From Lachnospiraceae bacterium (lineage in GTDB: Bacteria > Bacillota > Clostridia > Lachnospirales > Lachnospiraceae), in assembly GCA_022510705.1 (NCBI GenBank), contig JAFLSX010000002.1:1-64000 (forward strand): a stretch of DNA of 64,000 bases. The letters are read 5' to 3'. A program made the position numbers and the translations under genes. Each line of letters starts with the position of its first letter. Positions within the stretch are counted from its first letter, which is position 1. Under the pieces are notes generated by a model that saw only the letters and a program-made list of their open reading frames with translations, was not told the origin of the DNA and did not search any database. Of the stretch, positions 38,634-49,332 are shown in pieces.

Positions 38634-39833
38634 ATGCGTCGGATAGCGGTATGGTATATTTTATTAAATAAACGTTTGTTTAAAAAGTGGAGTTTTCTTT
38701 TGATTCTTTGTATGGTTCCACTGTTGGTGGCAGGGCTGAGGTTGGCGGCCGGTCAGGAAAGCGGAATCGTAACGATCGCACTTTGTATGAAGAATCCGGC
38801 GGATGAATTGTCTGTACAGGTTGCAGAGCAGTTAAAAGGCGATGACGGTGTTCTTCGCTATATAACATGTGAAACAGAGGAGGAAGCCAGAGAGCTGGTG
38901 AAGAGCTTCCAAGCGGATGCTGCTTGGATTTTCCCTGAGGATTTGGAGGAAAGTCTGCAGATGGCCGCTGCTTATAAGATGGCAACGCCGGTAGTGACCG
39001 TTGTAGAACGGGAAGATAATATTTTGCTGATTTTTTCCAGAGAAATTTTAAGCAGTACGCTGTATACTTATTTCTCATATGAAGTCTATACAGATTTTGT
39101 CAGGGATGATTTAGGAATTACAGTGGATGAAAAGGATCTGCAGGCAGCCTATGAGCTGGTGTTAGTGGAGGACAGTCTTTTTCGAATAGAGTACTTTGAT
39201 GGACAGGCATCTGAAAACAGCAGTTATCTGCTGGCACCTGTTCGGGGAATACTGGCATTGTGGCTGGTACTTTGCGGATTTGCAGCCTCCATGTATTTTA
39301 TTCAGGATGAAAAACAGGGTACTTTTTCATGGATGCCGATAAAGCACAGGCTTTGGATGGCTTTTGGGTTTCATGCGGTACTTTTATCGGATGCGGTAGT
39401 GATACTGTTGATTGCCTGTAAATTAGCGGGAGTGTTTACTGTCTGGTATAAGGAATTGGCCAATGCAGTTATGTTTATGGGATGTGCACTGGTATTTTGT
39501 AATCTGGTACGTCTTTTGTGCGGTACACTGGAGCGTTTGGGCAGTTGTATTCCCATCCTGTTAATGGGAATGGCAGTTCTCTGTCCGGTGTTTCTCAATG
39601 TAAATCGGTTTCGGCCGCTGCAGTATCTTTTACCACCCTTTTATTATCTGCAGGCGACGCATAGTACTTATCATTTATATTTGATGGCAGCATATATTCT
39701 TATATTGACGGCATTATGTGTGTTCATATTTCTATGCCGAAACAGAAAAAATAAATACAAGCGAAGAAGCGAGGTTAAGTTAAAAAGGAGGATAAATAAA
39801 AAATGTTTTGTACACAATGTGGAAGAGAAGTGA
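38634..39833 (+). CDS. ABC-2 type permease, second subunit
   Basis: Same topology as the preceding ORF; adjacent. Confidence 0.75.
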   Translation: MRRIAVWYILLNKRLFKKWSFLLILCMVPLLVAGLRLAAGQESGIVTIALCMKNPADELSVQVAEQLKGDDGVLRYITCETEEEARELVKSFQADAAWIFPEDLEESLQMAAAYKMATPVVTVVEREDNILLIFSREILSSTLYTYFSYEVYTDFVRDDLGITVDEKDLQAAYELVLVEDSLFRIEYFDGQASENSSYLLAPVRGILALWLVLCGFAASMYFIQDEKQGTFSWMPIKHRLWMAFGFHAVLLSDAVVILLIACKLAGVFTVWYKELANAVMFMGCALVFCNLVRLLCGTLERLGSCIPILLMGMAVLCPVFLNVNRFRPLQYLLPPFYYLQATHSTYHLYLMAAYILILTALCVFIFLCRNRKNKYKRRSEVKLKRRINKKCFVHNVEEK

Positions 39834-41866
39834 AAGAAGGCGCGGCCTTTTGCGGTGGCTGCGGTATGCCGATAAAACGGGATCCCCAAGCTGTGGAAGC
39901 GGCAGCACCGATACAGCCGGCAGCTCCTATGGAAGCGGAAGCTCCCATCGAGGCGACAGCACAGCCCCAAGCAGTTGCGCAGCCTATTTCTGGCCCGATG
40001 GTGCCGCCTACGGTCTTTTCTGCGGTTCCTGCTGAGAATACGGGTAAAAAGGCGAAGAAAGAAAAAGTGAAAAAGGACAAGCAAAAAAAGGGTAAGGGCG
40101 GTCTGATAGCCATTATCCTGATTTTGGTATTCGTACTTGCCGCAGGCGGTGTGGGTTCTGCCCTGTATTTTACCAGTGACTCCTACAAGAGCAAAAAGAA
40201 TCTGAAACTGGCAAATGCATGTTATGAAGACGGTGAGTACAAGGATGCCCTGAAGTATTATGAGGAAGCTTTGAATTATGACGATACCCTTGTTGAGGCA
40301 TACGTGAACTCTGCATCCATCTATATGGAGCAGGAGAAATACAAGGATGCCATCTCTCTTTTAAAGAAAAGTATCAAAAAAATCGAAGATGACGAAGATA
40401 AAGTGGCTGTCACCGAAAAGCTGGTAGAAGTCTATCTGGCTGCAGTGGATCATGAAATCAGTGCAGATGCCTACCAGGAGGCCTATGAACTGGCAAGAGA
40501 GGGCATAGATGTCACAAAAGCGTCAGAGCTTTCCGATAAATTGGTGGAGATCTATAAAAGCGAAGCAGATTATTATGCGGAGTCCGGAGATTTCTATTCT
40601 GCACTGGTGATTTTGGAGAATGGTTATACGGAGACAGGGGATGGAGCTCTTATGGAGAAAAAGGCGGATATCTATCTGTCGCACTCCCGGCTCTGCTTAG
40701 AGACAGAGGACTATGCACAGGCGGTAGCAGTTTTGGAAGATGGTCTTAAAGATACCGGTTCTGATAAGATCTCTGAACGGATGGCATATCTGATAGAGCA
40801 TATGGAGATTGTCAGCCAGACTTACTATAGTAATGACAGAATGTATTATAAACAGGAATATGATGAGAACGGCAATGTGATCCGCGCTACATATTATGAC
40901 TCATATGGAAATGTTGATTACGTTACCGAAAGTGAGTATGATGCTGCAGGAAACATAATCAGCAGCATAAATCGGGATGCCTATGGAAATATGACCTCCC
41001 ACTGGACAATGAAGTATGACGAATCCGGCAATGAACTGGAATATAATAACTATGACAATACGAATACCCTTTCTTATTGGGAGAGATACGAATATGATGC
41101 GTCCGGAAAGCCGCTCAGCTATCAGGAGGGATACAGTGACGGGCCGAGCTACTGGTGGACGGTAGGCTATGATGCCAACGGAAACAAGACCGTTCAGAAT
41201 TATGGCTACGGTGAAGATTACGAGCCTTACAGCTGGGAGGAATTCCGCTATGATGCGGCCGGCCATGAAATTGGGGGTGCCAATTATTATTATTATGGGG
41301 ACTATAATACATGGGAATGCGAGTATGATCAGGCCGGAAATTGCATATACCGTATCAGCATTTATTATGATAGCAGCGGTGTAGAGTATTATAGGAGTGA
41401 GAATACATATACATATGATGAAGACGGTAATACGATAGAAGAATATTATTACAGCACCGGCGATACATATGAATACAGCTATTATTACTTTACTGAATAT
41501 GACGAAAGAGGCAATGTGGTCGCATACGGATATAATTATTCCGAATATGATTATTATTACGGTGAGTTTTACGGATACAGTGATCGATACGAAAATGAAT
41601 ATGACGAGAACGACAATATAATCCGCAGCCGGTATTACAGTGGAGATGGAGAATTGGAATCTGTCACAGAGTATACCTATGATGATGCGGGACACGAGCT
41701 CAGTAATATCACGTACGACACCTACGGAAACAAAATTTATGGTTATGAAACGATTTACGATGTATTTGGCAATATTGTGAGTGAACAAAGTAATTATTAT
41801 TCCGGTTCCGGTAATTACTACATTTCGACTTATACCTACGAGTACCGTTATACCGGGGATTTATAA
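39803..41866 (+). CDS. Zinc-ribbon/TM/TPR/YD(RHS-like)-repeat protein
   Basis: MFCTQCGREVKEGAAFCGGCGMPIK; TM GGLIAIILILVFVLAAGGVG; TPR-like ACYEDGEYKDALKYYEEALNYD; many YDENGNVIRxxYYDSYGN units. Confidence 0.85.
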   Translation: MFCTQCGREVKEGAAFCGGCGMPIKRDPQAVEAAAPIQPAAPMEAEAPIEATAQPQAVAQPISGPMVPPTVFSAVPAENTGKKAKKEKVKKDKQKKGKGGLIAIILILVFVLAAGGVGSALYFTSDSYKSKKNLKLANACYEDGEYKDALKYYEEALNYDDTLVEAYVNSASIYMEQEKYKDAISLLKKSIKKIEDDEDKVAVTEKLVEVYLAAVDHEISADAYQEAYELAREGIDVTKASELSDKLVEIYKSEADYYAESGDFYSALVILENGYTETGDGALMEKKADIYLSHSRLCLETEDYAQAVAVLEDGLKDTGSDKISERMAYLIEHMEIVSQTYYSNDRMYYKQEYDENGNVIRATYYDSYGNVDYVTESEYDAAGNIISSINRDAYGNMTSHWTMKYDESGNELEYNNYDNTNTLSYWERYEYDASGKPLSYQEGYSDGPSYWWTVGYDANGNKTVQNYGYGEDYEPYSWEEFRYDAAGHEIGGANYYYYGDYNTWECEYDQAGNCIYRISIYYDSSGVEYYRSENTYTYDEDGNTIEEYYYSTGDTYEYSYYYFTEYDERGNVVAYGYNYSEYDYYYGEFYGYSDRYENEYDENDNIIRSRYYSGDGELESVTEYTYDDAGHELSNITYDTYGNKIYGYETIYDVFGNIVSEQSNYYSGSGNYYISTYTYEYRYTGDL

Positions 41867-41908
41867 GAAACGTTTGGGGGCTGTTACCCCCGGAATAGAA
41901 ATGAAAAG

Positions 41909-41950
41909 AACTGCCGTCTGTCCATAAGGAACAGACGGCAGTTTTGGTTC
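41909..41950. terminator. Bidirectional terminator between convergent genes
   Basis: Perfect 13-bp AACTGCCGTCTGT...ACAGACGGCAGTT stem. Confidence 0.8.
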
Positions 41951-41952
41951 TT

Positions 41953-43059
41953 TTACTTTATATCATAATGCTTTTCTTGTAAAAGCTTCTTGGTCATTTG
42001 CATGGCGTCTTCTTCATAGAACTCCAGATGCATGGAGCCTTCGGCTGCCTCCCTGTTGTGGGTGATGCCGATATTTTTAATGCTGATGCCATGCTCTGCC
42101 AGGAGACTGACAATGGTAGCCATGGATCCGGGTTTATCCGCAATATCCACAGTAAGGTCATAAGCCCTTTTAATAGGACCGCTGGAAGAATTGATAAAGG
42201 AATCCCGATATATCCTGGCGGTATCAAACAGCTCATAGAGAGCAGCCTCGTCTTTGTTTTCAATGGCCGTTCTGGCCCGGGTCAGCGCATCGATATAGCG
42301 CTGTAACAAACCGGCAATATTCTCCCCGTTGCTTAAGCAGATCTGCTGCCACATGGTGGGAGAGGAAGATGCAATACGGGTAATATCCTTAAAACCGCCG
42401 GCTGCAATTTGTTTCATGGTACCCTCGGGAGAATCCGAGATTCTTACCAGATTCACCAGTGTGGAGGCAATGACATGGGGAAGATGGCTGACAGCCGCGG
42501 TGATGAAATCATGTTCTTCATAGGAGAGTACCAATGGAATGGCTCCCATTTCACTCACCAGATTTTCATAGGATGCAAGCTTATGAGGATTTGTCTCCGG
42601 GGAAGGAGTCAGGATATAGTAGGCATTTTGCAGCAGCATTGCTTTGGAGTTCGCGTAGCCAAAACGCTCACTGCCGGCCATGGGATGTCCGCCGATGAAT
42701 TGCGCTGACAAGCCTGCTTCTTTTATATGTTGATGAATATTTGTTTTTACACTGCCTACATCGGTCAGAATACAATCGGGGGAGAGCACCTCTTTGATCG
42801 CCAACAAGTTATCGTCATTGCAGGAAACCGGTGCGCACAAAAAGAGGTAATCACAGGAAGAGAAGCTATTGTCTATAGCGGAGGTAATGCTGTCGGCAAC
42901 CCCTTCCTTTAGAGCCAGTGCCAGAGCCTCTTCATTGATATCATAGGCAATAATGCGTATATGAGGTCGGGCTTCTTTTAATGCGCGGGCAATGGAGCCG
43001 CCAATGAGTCCCAGACCTATAAAACCGCAGGTTAGTTCAGACATAGATGCATACCTCAT
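41953..43059 (-). CDS. tyrA: Prephenate dehydrogenase with C-terminal ACT domain
   Basis: GFIGLGLIGGSIARALKEA; GGHPMAGSERFGYANS; HLPHVIAS; C-terminal KPGSMATIVSLLAEHGISIKNIGI. Confidence 0.92.
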   Translation of the reverse strand: MRYASMSELTCGFIGLGLIGGSIARALKEARPHIRIIAYDINEEALALALKEGVADSITSAIDNSFSSCDYLFLCAPVSCNDDNLLAIKEVLSPDCILTDVGSVKTNIHQHIKEAGLSAQFIGGHPMAGSERFGYANSKAMLLQNAYYILTPSPETNPHKLASYENLVSEMGAIPLVLSYEEHDFITAAVSHLPHVIASTLVNLVRISDSPEGTMKQIAAGGFKDITRIASSSPTMWQQICLSNGENIAGLLQRYIDALTRARTAIENKDEAALYELFDTARIYRDSFINSSSGPIKRAYDLTVDIADKPGSMATIVSLLAEHGISIKNIGITHNREAAEGSMHLEFYEEDAMQMTKKLLQEKHYDIK

Positions 43060-43270
43060 ACATAGGATAACGGCTTTTGGCCGCTTTGTTGTCAGCTTTT
43101 GAATATGCTATATTTTAGCATGGCCTTTCAGGTTCGTCAATCTTGCATAAAATAAGCAAATAATCTTGTAATTAGATAAAAAATTTAGTAATATATACCT
43201 ATAGTGTTTTGGAAATCAGCTTAAAAGTTGTAAATTAGCACAAAAATAAACAAGAAAGGACGTAATCAGC

Positions 43271-45361
43271 ATGAAAGTTTACACGACCGACAAGATCCGC
43301 AACGTTGTTTTACTGGGGCATGGTGGCTCCGGTAAGACCAGTCTGGCTGAGGCTATGGCTTATTTATCCGGCATTACTTCCCGTATGGGGAAAGTGGAGG
43401 ACGGCAATACAGTTAGCGATTACAGTAAGGAAGAACAGAAGAGGCAGTTTTCTATTTCTACTTCCGTCATTCCGGTAGAGTGGGAGGGTTACAAGATCAA
43501 CATTTTGGATGCTCCCGGCTATTTTGATTTTGTTGGAGAGGTGGAGGAAGCCGTCAGTGCGGCAGGCGCTGCCATTATCGTAGTAAACGGTAAATCCGGT
43601 ATAGAAGTGGGAACGGAGAAAGCATGGGAACTCTGTGAAAAATACAAGCTGCCGCGTTTTGTTTATGTAACCAACATGGATGTGGACAATGCTTCTTTCA
43701 GACAGGTAGTAGAGGATATGACAGAGAAATACGGCAAGAAGATCGCACCTTTCCATTTACCCATCCGCGAAAACGAAAAGTTTGTAGGTTATGTCAATGT
43801 AATTTCCGAAACCGGTCACAGATGGCAGGGCAAGGAAGTTGCCCCCTGTGATGTGCCGGAGTATAATAAGCCCAATCTGCAGATCTGCAGAGACGCTCTC
43901 TTAGAGGCGGTAGCGGAGACCAGTGAGGAAATGATGGAGCGTTATTTCGGAGGAGAGGTATTCTCAGAGGCGGAAATCCGTGCGGCTCTGCGTACCAATG
44001 TCTGTGACGGCAGTATTGTTCCCGTGAGTATGGGATCCAATACGCTCTGCCAGGGTATTTATACGCTTTTGGACGATATTATCAAGTATCTGCCCAGTCC
44101 CGAGAATCGCCAGGTGGCAGGTATCAATATGAAAACCAATGATATCTACCATGCGGACTATGATTTTTCTAAGGCAAAATCCGCTTACATATGGAAGACT
44201 ATTGTGGATCCGTTCATCGGCAAATATTCCTTGATAAAAGTTAATTCGGGCGTTTTAAAAACAGATGATCTGATCTACAATGTGGACAGGGATATTGAAG
44301 AAAAAATAGGAAAGCTCTATGTGATGCAGGGTAATAAGCCCATAGAGGTTCCGGAGCTGCATGCAGGTGATATCGGCGCACTGGCCAAACTGACCGCAGC
44401 CAGAACAGGAAACAGTCTTTCCACCAAGGCCGTTACCATTAAATACGGTAAATGGGAGATTTCCAAGCCCTACACTTATATGCGTTATAAGCCCAAGAAT
44501 AAGGGGGATGTGGATAAGATTTCCCAGGCACTGCAGAAGATGTCTCATGAGGACCAGACCCTGCAGATCGTCAACGATGCAGAGAACAGGCAGACACTTT
44601 TATACGGTATTGGTGAGCAGCATCTGGACATCGTAGCCAGCAGACTTCTGAATGAATACAAAGTGGAAATTGAATTGGCAAAGCCCAAGATTGCTTATAA
44701 GGAAACCGTTAAAAAGACTTCGGATGTGGAATATAAGTACAAGAAACAGTCCGGCGGACACGGACAGTACGGCCATGTCAAGATGAGATTCTCTTCTTCG
44801 GGAGATTTGGAGACGCCATTTGTTTTTGAGCAGGAAGTAGTGGGAGGTGCGGTTCCCAAGAATTTCTTCCCCGCTGTGGAGAAGGGACTGCAGGATTCCG
44901 TTGAAAGAGGCCCCATGGCTGCCTATCCGGTAGTGGGCGTAAAGGCCGTGCTCTATGACGGTTCCTATCATCCCGTGGATTCTTCGGAAATGGCTTTTAA
45001 GATGGCGACGATCCAGGCTTTCAAGAAGGGATTTATGGAGGCAGGACCGGTGCTCTTAGAGCCCATTGCTTCCTTGAAAGTGACGGTGCCGGATTCTTAT
45101 ACCGGAGATATCATGGGTGATCTGAATAAGCGCCGCGGCAGGGTATTAGGTATGAATCCTTTACCCGGAGGTAAACAGGTGATCGAGGCGGATATTCCCA
45201 TGAGCAGTCTGTACGGCTATTGTACGGATCTGCGTTCCATGACCGGCGGACGGGGTGAATACACTTACGAATTTGCACGCTATGAACAGGCCCCCTCCGA
45301 TGTACAGGAGAAGGAAGTAGCGGAAAGAGCTGCTAAGGTAGCGGAAGGAAATGTGGAGTAA
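43271..45361 (+). CDS. Elongation factor G-like translational GTPase (FusA2 type)
   Basis: GHGGSGKTSLAEAM, LDAPGYFDFVGEV, TNMDV; domains III-V (KQSGGHGQYGHV, LYGYCTDLRSMTGGRGEYT). Confidence 0.9.
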   Translation: MKVYTTDKIRNVVLLGHGGSGKTSLAEAMAYLSGITSRMGKVEDGNTVSDYSKEEQKRQFSISTSVIPVEWEGYKINILDAPGYFDFVGEVEEAVSAAGAAIIVVNGKSGIEVGTEKAWELCEKYKLPRFVYVTNMDVDNASFRQVVEDMTEKYGKKIAPFHLPIRENEKFVGYVNVISETGHRWQGKEVAPCDVPEYNKPNLQICRDALLEAVAETSEEMMERYFGGEVFSEAEIRAALRTNVCDGSIVPVSMGSNTLCQGIYTLLDDIIKYLPSPENRQVAGINMKTNDIYHADYDFSKAKSAYIWKTIVDPFIGKYSLIKVNSGVLKTDDLIYNVDRDIEEKIGKLYVMQGNKPIEVPELHAGDIGALAKLTAARTGNSLSTKAVTIKYGKWEISKPYTYMRYKPKNKGDVDKISQALQKMSHEDQTLQIVNDAENRQTLLYGIGEQHLDIVASRLLNEYKVEIELAKPKIAYKETVKKTSDVEYKYKKQSGGHGQYGHVKMRFSSSGDLETPFVFEQEVVGGAVPKNFFPAVEKGLQDSVERGPMAAYPVVGVKAVLYDGSYHPVDSSEMAFKMATIQAFKKGFMEAGPVLLEPIASLKVTVPDSYTGDIMGDLNKRRGRVLGMNPLPGGKQVIEADIPMSSLYGYCTDLRSMTGGRGEYTYEFARYEQAPSDVQEKEVAERAAKVAEGNVE

Positions 45362-45704
45362 AAAATTTTTGATCATTGCTATAGTGGTTACGATAGCTGC
45401 ATGCCTTATCAATCTTGCCGAGGCCTATTTCTGGGAAGTGCTGCCGATTGCTACCGATGTGGATAAAGATAAGTGGTTTTCCGGCGAAACAAAAAGGGGC
45501 TATGGTGTTGAACTGCGTACAAGATATGATTATTCGGTACACGACTGGGGAGACCCCATAGTGGAAATGAGGTTTAGCCTTTTTTCTCTGATTTCCGATT
45601 TTGTGTTTACCTATTTTTATGTTGTTATGGGCTGGGCGCTTCTCGGTATTGGGAAGGAAGCAGTGAAGGATGTCACAAATTTTGGCAAGGAGGATGAATC
45701 CTGA
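45351..45704 (+). CDS. Small two-TM membrane protein of unknown function
   Basis: Start overlaps fusA2-like stop; two hydrophobic segments. Confidence 0.6.
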   Translation: MWSKKFLIIAIVVTIAACLINLAEAYFWEVLPIATDVDKDKWFSGETKRGYGVELRTRYDYSVHDWGDPIVEMRFSLFSLISDFVFTYFYVVMGWALLGIGKEAVKDVTNFGKEDES

Positions 45705-45713
45705 TATTCCTGC

Positions 45714-45742
45714 TTGACAGAAAACTCCAAAACGGATAAAAT
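45714..45742 (+). promoter_or_regulatory. Promoter of leuS T-box leader
   Basis: TTGACA-17 nt-TAAAAT. Confidence 0.7.
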
Positions 45743-45749
45743 GTAGGCA

Positions 45750-46035
45750 GTTTAAAGTATAAGGAAATGCAGAGAAGGAGAAGAGTAACAGCGCCAGGCT
45801 GTCAGAGAGCTGCCGGTTGGTGAGAGGCAGCAGCGCAAGGCTGTGAACTGGCTCCGGAGTTCCTGTGGGGAAATGCAGATTGTGCAGAGTAGTTGCAGGC
45901 GGCCCACTACCGTTATCAGTTATAAGTGCGTGGATATTTCTTTGTAATTCGGAGAATGTTCACGAAGCAGAGTGGTACCACGGAATGGAAAGCCCTTTCG
46001 TCTCTAGAAAACGAAAGGGCTTTATTATTTTTTAG
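45750..46035 (+). promoter_or_regulatory. T-box riboswitch leader (leucyl-tRNA synthetase)
   Basis: T-box core AGAGTGGTACCACGG (TGGTACC at about 45973), candidate Leu specifier in gaaCTGgCTCcgg, terminator AAAGCCCTTTCG/CGAAAGGGCTTT with T tract. Confidence 0.88.
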
Positions 46036-46047
46036 GAGGAGAACAAA

Positions 46048-48462
46048 ATGGCAGAACCGTACAATCACAGTGAGGTGGAAGCAAAATGGCAGAAAATATG
46101 GGATGATGAAAGGGCTTTTGCTACTTCAGAAGACTATAGTAAACCCAAATACTATGCGCTGGTAGAATTTCCCTACCCTTCGGGCCAGGGACTTCATGTA
46201 GGACATCCCCGTCCTTATACGGCTCTTGATATTGTGGCAAGAAAGCGGAGAATGCAGGGTTATAACGTGCTCTATCCCATGGGCTGGGACGCATTTGGTC
46301 TGCCCACGGAGAATTATGCGATTCAGAATCATATTCATCCCAGAATTGTAACAAAAAATAATGTGGAGCGTTTCAAAGGACAGCTTCATGCGCTGGGTTA
46401 TTCCTTTGACTGGGATAGAGAGATCAACACTACGGATGAACACTATTATAAATGGACCCAGTGGATTTTTTTAAAGCTTTTTAATGCAGGACTGGCTTAT
46501 AAGAGTGAAATGCCCATCAACTGGTGTACTTCCTGTAAGGTGGGACTGGCCAATGAAGAGGTGGTAAACGGCGTCTGTGAGCGCTGTGGCTCCGAGGTTG
46601 TCCGTAAGGTCAAGAGCCAGTGGATGTTAAAGATTACGGAATATGCGGATAAATTGCTTCAGGGACTTGACAGCGTGGACTATGTGGAGCGCGTCAAGGT
46701 ATCCCAGAAGAACTGGATTGGTAAATCCACCGGTGCGGAAGTGGACTTTATCTTAAAAGATAAGGAAGATAAGCTGACAGTCTATACCACCAGACCGGAT
46801 ACTCTTTTCGGTGTTACCTATATGGTTATGAGCCCGGAGCATCCTTTCATTGACAAGTATAAAGCGGACATTAAAAACTGGGATGCAGTGGTGGCTTACA
46901 GAGAGCAAGCTGCCAGAAAGTCCGATTTTGAGCGTACCGAGATAGCCAAAGACAAGACCGGTGTTATGTTAAACGGCCTGACAGCCGTAAATCCGGTAAA
47001 CGGCAAGGAGATTCCGGTATGGATTTCCGACTATGTCCTCATGACCTACGGTACCGGTGCCATTATGGCGGTGCCTGCTCATGATGAGAGAGACTGGGAA
47101 TTTGCAAAGAAGTTTGATATGCCCATCATTGAAGTGGTGGCGGGTAGTCCAGTGGACGTGAATGAAGCGGTTTATACGGATGTTGCAAGCGGTATCTTGG
47201 TGAATTCTGAGTTTTTAAACGGTCTTTCCGTTGCGGATGCCAAGAAGAAGATTATTGAGTATTTAACCGAAAAAGGGATCGGACATCAAAAGACCAATTT
47301 TAAATTGAGGGACTGGGTATTTTCTAGACAGCGTTACTGGGGAGAGCCGATTCCTATTGTACACTGTGAAAAATGCGGTTATGTGGCTCTGCCGGAAAGT
47401 GAACTGCCTTTGGAATTACCTGAGGTGGAGAGCTATATGCCCACGGACAACGGAGAATCCCCTCTGGCCCATATGACAGACTGGGTAAATACTACCTGTC
47501 CGCACTGCGGCGGTCCGGCTAAGCGGGAGACGGATACCATGCCCCAGTGGGCGGGTTCTTCCTGGTATTTCCTTAGATATACCGACCCGAAGAACGAGAA
47601 GGAACTGGCAAGTAAAGAAGCGCTGAACTACTGGATGCCCGTAGACTGGTATAACGGCGGTATGGAGCATACCACGCTGCACCTTTTATATTCCCGTTTT
47701 TGGCATAGATTTCTCTATGATCAGAAGGTGGTACCTTGTCCGGAACCCTATCAGAAGAGAACCTCCCACGGTATGATCTTGGGATCCAACGGCGAGAAGA
47801 TGAGTAAGTCCAGGGGAAATGTGGTCAATCCTGACGATATTGTCAGGGAATACGGCGCAGATACTCTGCGTACTTATGAAATGTTTATCGGTGCATTCGA
47901 TCTGAGCGCTGCATGGTCTGAGGATGGTGTTAAGGGATGTCGCAGATTTTTGGAGAGAGTATGGAAACTGCAGGATATTCTGACGGATGAGGAAGGCTAT
48001 TCCGCTGATATGGAAACCAAACTGCATCAGACCATTAAGAAGGTCAGCTCGGATTTTGAAAATTTGAAATACAACACGGCTATTGCCGCTATGATGGCCC
48101 TGTTAAATGATTTCTACAAGAAGAATGCGGTTACGAAGGGAGAGTTTAAAATTCTGCTCACTCTTTTAAATCCTGTAGCACCCCATATTACGGAGCAGCT
48201 TTGGGAAACTGTGGGATATGAGGGAAGGATCTACCAGACCTCCTGGCCCGAGTATGACGAGGCTAAGACAGTGGAAGCCAATGTGGAAGTTGCCGTGCAG
48301 ATAAACGGCAAGACCAAGGCTACCATCCTGATTCCTAAGGAGGAAGGGAAGGAGAAGGTACTTACAATGGCAAAAGAGGTATTGGGAAGCAAGCTTTCCG
48401 GCACCATTGTAAAAGAAATCTATGTACCAGGCAGAATTGTCAATCTTGTTGTAAAGCCTTAA
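46048..48462 (+). CDS. leuS: Leucyl-tRNA synthetase
   Basis: [23 protein letters not shown] (HIGH), [16 protein letters not shown] (KMSKS), editing domain. Confidence 0.97.
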   Translation: MAEPYNHSEVEAKWQKIWDDERAFATSEDYSKPKYYALVEFPYPSGQGLHVGHPRPYTALDIVARKRRMQGYNVLYPMGWDAFGLPTENYAIQNHIHPRIVTKNNVERFKGQLHALGYSFDWDREINTTDEHYYKWTQWIFLKLFNAGLAYKSEMPINWCTSCKVGLANEEVVNGVCERCGSEVVRKVKSQWMLKITEYADKLLQGLDSVDYVERVKVSQKNWIGKSTGAEVDFILKDKEDKLTVYTTRPDTLFGVTYMVMSPEHPFIDKYKADIKNWDAVVAYREQAARKSDFERTEIAKDKTGVMLNGLTAVNPVNGKEIPVWISDYVLMTYGTGAIMAVPAHDERDWEFAKKFDMPIIEVVAGSPVDVNEAVYTDVASGILVNSEFLNGLSVADAKKKIIEYLTEKGIGHQKTNFKLRDWVFSRQRYWGEPIPIVHCEKCGYVALPESELPLELPEVESYMPTDNGESPLAHMTDWVNTTCPHCGGPAKRETDTMPQWAGSSWYFLRYTDPKNEKELASKEALNYWMPVDWYNGGMEHTTLHLLYSRFWHRFLYDQKVVPCPEPYQKRTSHGMILGSNGEKMSKSRGNVVNPDDIVREYGADTLRTYEMFIGAFDLSAAWSEDGVKGCRRFLERVWKLQDILTDEEGYSADMETKLHQTIKKVSSDFENLKYNTAIAAMMALLNDFYKKNAVTKGEFKILLTLLNPVAPHITEQLWETVGYEGRIYQTSWPEYDEAKTVEANVEVAVQINGKTKATILIPKEEGKEKVLTMAKEVLGSKLSGTIVKEIYVPGRIVNLVVKP

Positions 48463-48466
48463 TAGT

Positions 48467-48496
48467 AAAAGCGCCGGTCAGTGGATCGGCGCTTTT
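48467..48496. terminator. Terminator between convergent leuS and hypothetical pair
   Basis: AAAAGCGCCG...CGGCGCTTTT stem. Confidence 0.75.
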
Positions 48497-48795
48497 CTCA
48501 TGATATTATCTATCTGTTTCAGTTCCTCCGGTGTGCTGTATTTTTTGATGGCGCTTATAACGGCGCCAACCTCGGCGGAGGAAAAAGAAATGGATTCGTT
48601 TTTTGCCTGTTTCATTTTGGTCATCATAAAGGGCATGAGTTCTTTTTGACTCTTTCCCTGACAGCCTGTTACCAGTTCTCCTAAAAAACGCAGCTTATTT
48701 TCTTCTATGTTGTTTAAGATGGGATCTGACATCCACTCAGGTCTGTTTTCCATATTTCTCTCCAATGTGTGGGTGCACACGAATCTTTCTTTCAT
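48478..48795 (-). CDS. Conserved-looking hypothetical protein
   Basis: Translationally coupled (TAATG) to upstream ORF; plausible helical protein. Confidence 0.6.
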   Translation of the reverse strand: MKERFVCTHTLERNMENRPEWMSDPILNNIEENKLRFLGELVTGCQGKSQKELMPFMMTKMKQAKNESISFSSAEVGAVISAIKKYSTPEELKQIDNIMRKAPIH

Positions 48796-49232
48796 TATTT
48801 TGAGAGCATCTGAAACATCTGCATAAAATCCTCTGCGCCGCCATCCCCGTCACCGAAGTGAAAGCCTTCGGGAAAAATCTCTTTCATCATATTGACGGTT
48901 TCCATCATTTCCTCAGCATTTTTTAGGGTGGAGAAGATATCTATCAGCCGCTCCACCTTTTTTCTTTCCGCATAGGAGCAGTAGGGGAGAATTTCATGAT
49001 AGAGTTGTGTGGTATCCGACAAGATCTCCCTCGGCATACAGCCGAAGGGATGATGTTTAAAATAGGCGGCAGTATATTGAAATTCCAGATACTTGATATA
49101 GACGGCAAGCTGCTGTTGCAGGGACGGATCCAGATAGGGGAGAAGCAGCTTGTATATCTGTATATGATTGGTTGTAAAGAGTGCGTCAAAGGCCCGAATT
49201 CTGTCCTTTTTTTCGGCTTCATCCCTGCTCAT
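48795..49232 (-). CDS. Hypothetical protein
   Basis: RBS (gaggaaaaagg) before ATG 49232; coupled to next ORF. Confidence 0.65.
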   Translation of the reverse strand: MSRDEAEKKDRIRAFDALFTTNHIQIYKLLLPYLDPSLQQQLAVYIKYLEFQYTAAYFKHHPFGCMPREILSDTTQLYHEILPYCSYAERKKVERLIDIFSTLKNAEEMMETVNMMKEIFPEGFHFGDGDGGAEDFMQMFQMLSK

Positions 49233-49296
49233 ACCTTTTTCCTCGTGCTTTCTTCGTATTAATCTTATGAAAGGTGACGAGTATGTATGCGTGAAA

Positions 49297-49322
49297 CAGG
49301 CTCTTTAAAAGAGCCTGCACGC
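49297..49322 (-). terminator. Terminator of small Asn/Gly/Cys-rich protein gene
   Basis: CAGGCTCTT-TAA-AAGAGCCTG hairpin just past the minus-strand stop. Confidence 0.6.
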
Positions 49323-49332
49323 ATCAGAGTTG

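Noticed and set aside
40901-41788. 295-aa minus-strand ORF opposite the YD-repeat region
   Set aside because: Low-complexity Ile/Val-rich translation arising from the Tyr/Asp/Gly-rich repeats on the + strand; no RBS or independent support.
45926-46165. 79-aa + ORF before leuS
   Set aside because: Covers the T-box antiterminator/terminator and overlaps the leuS start.
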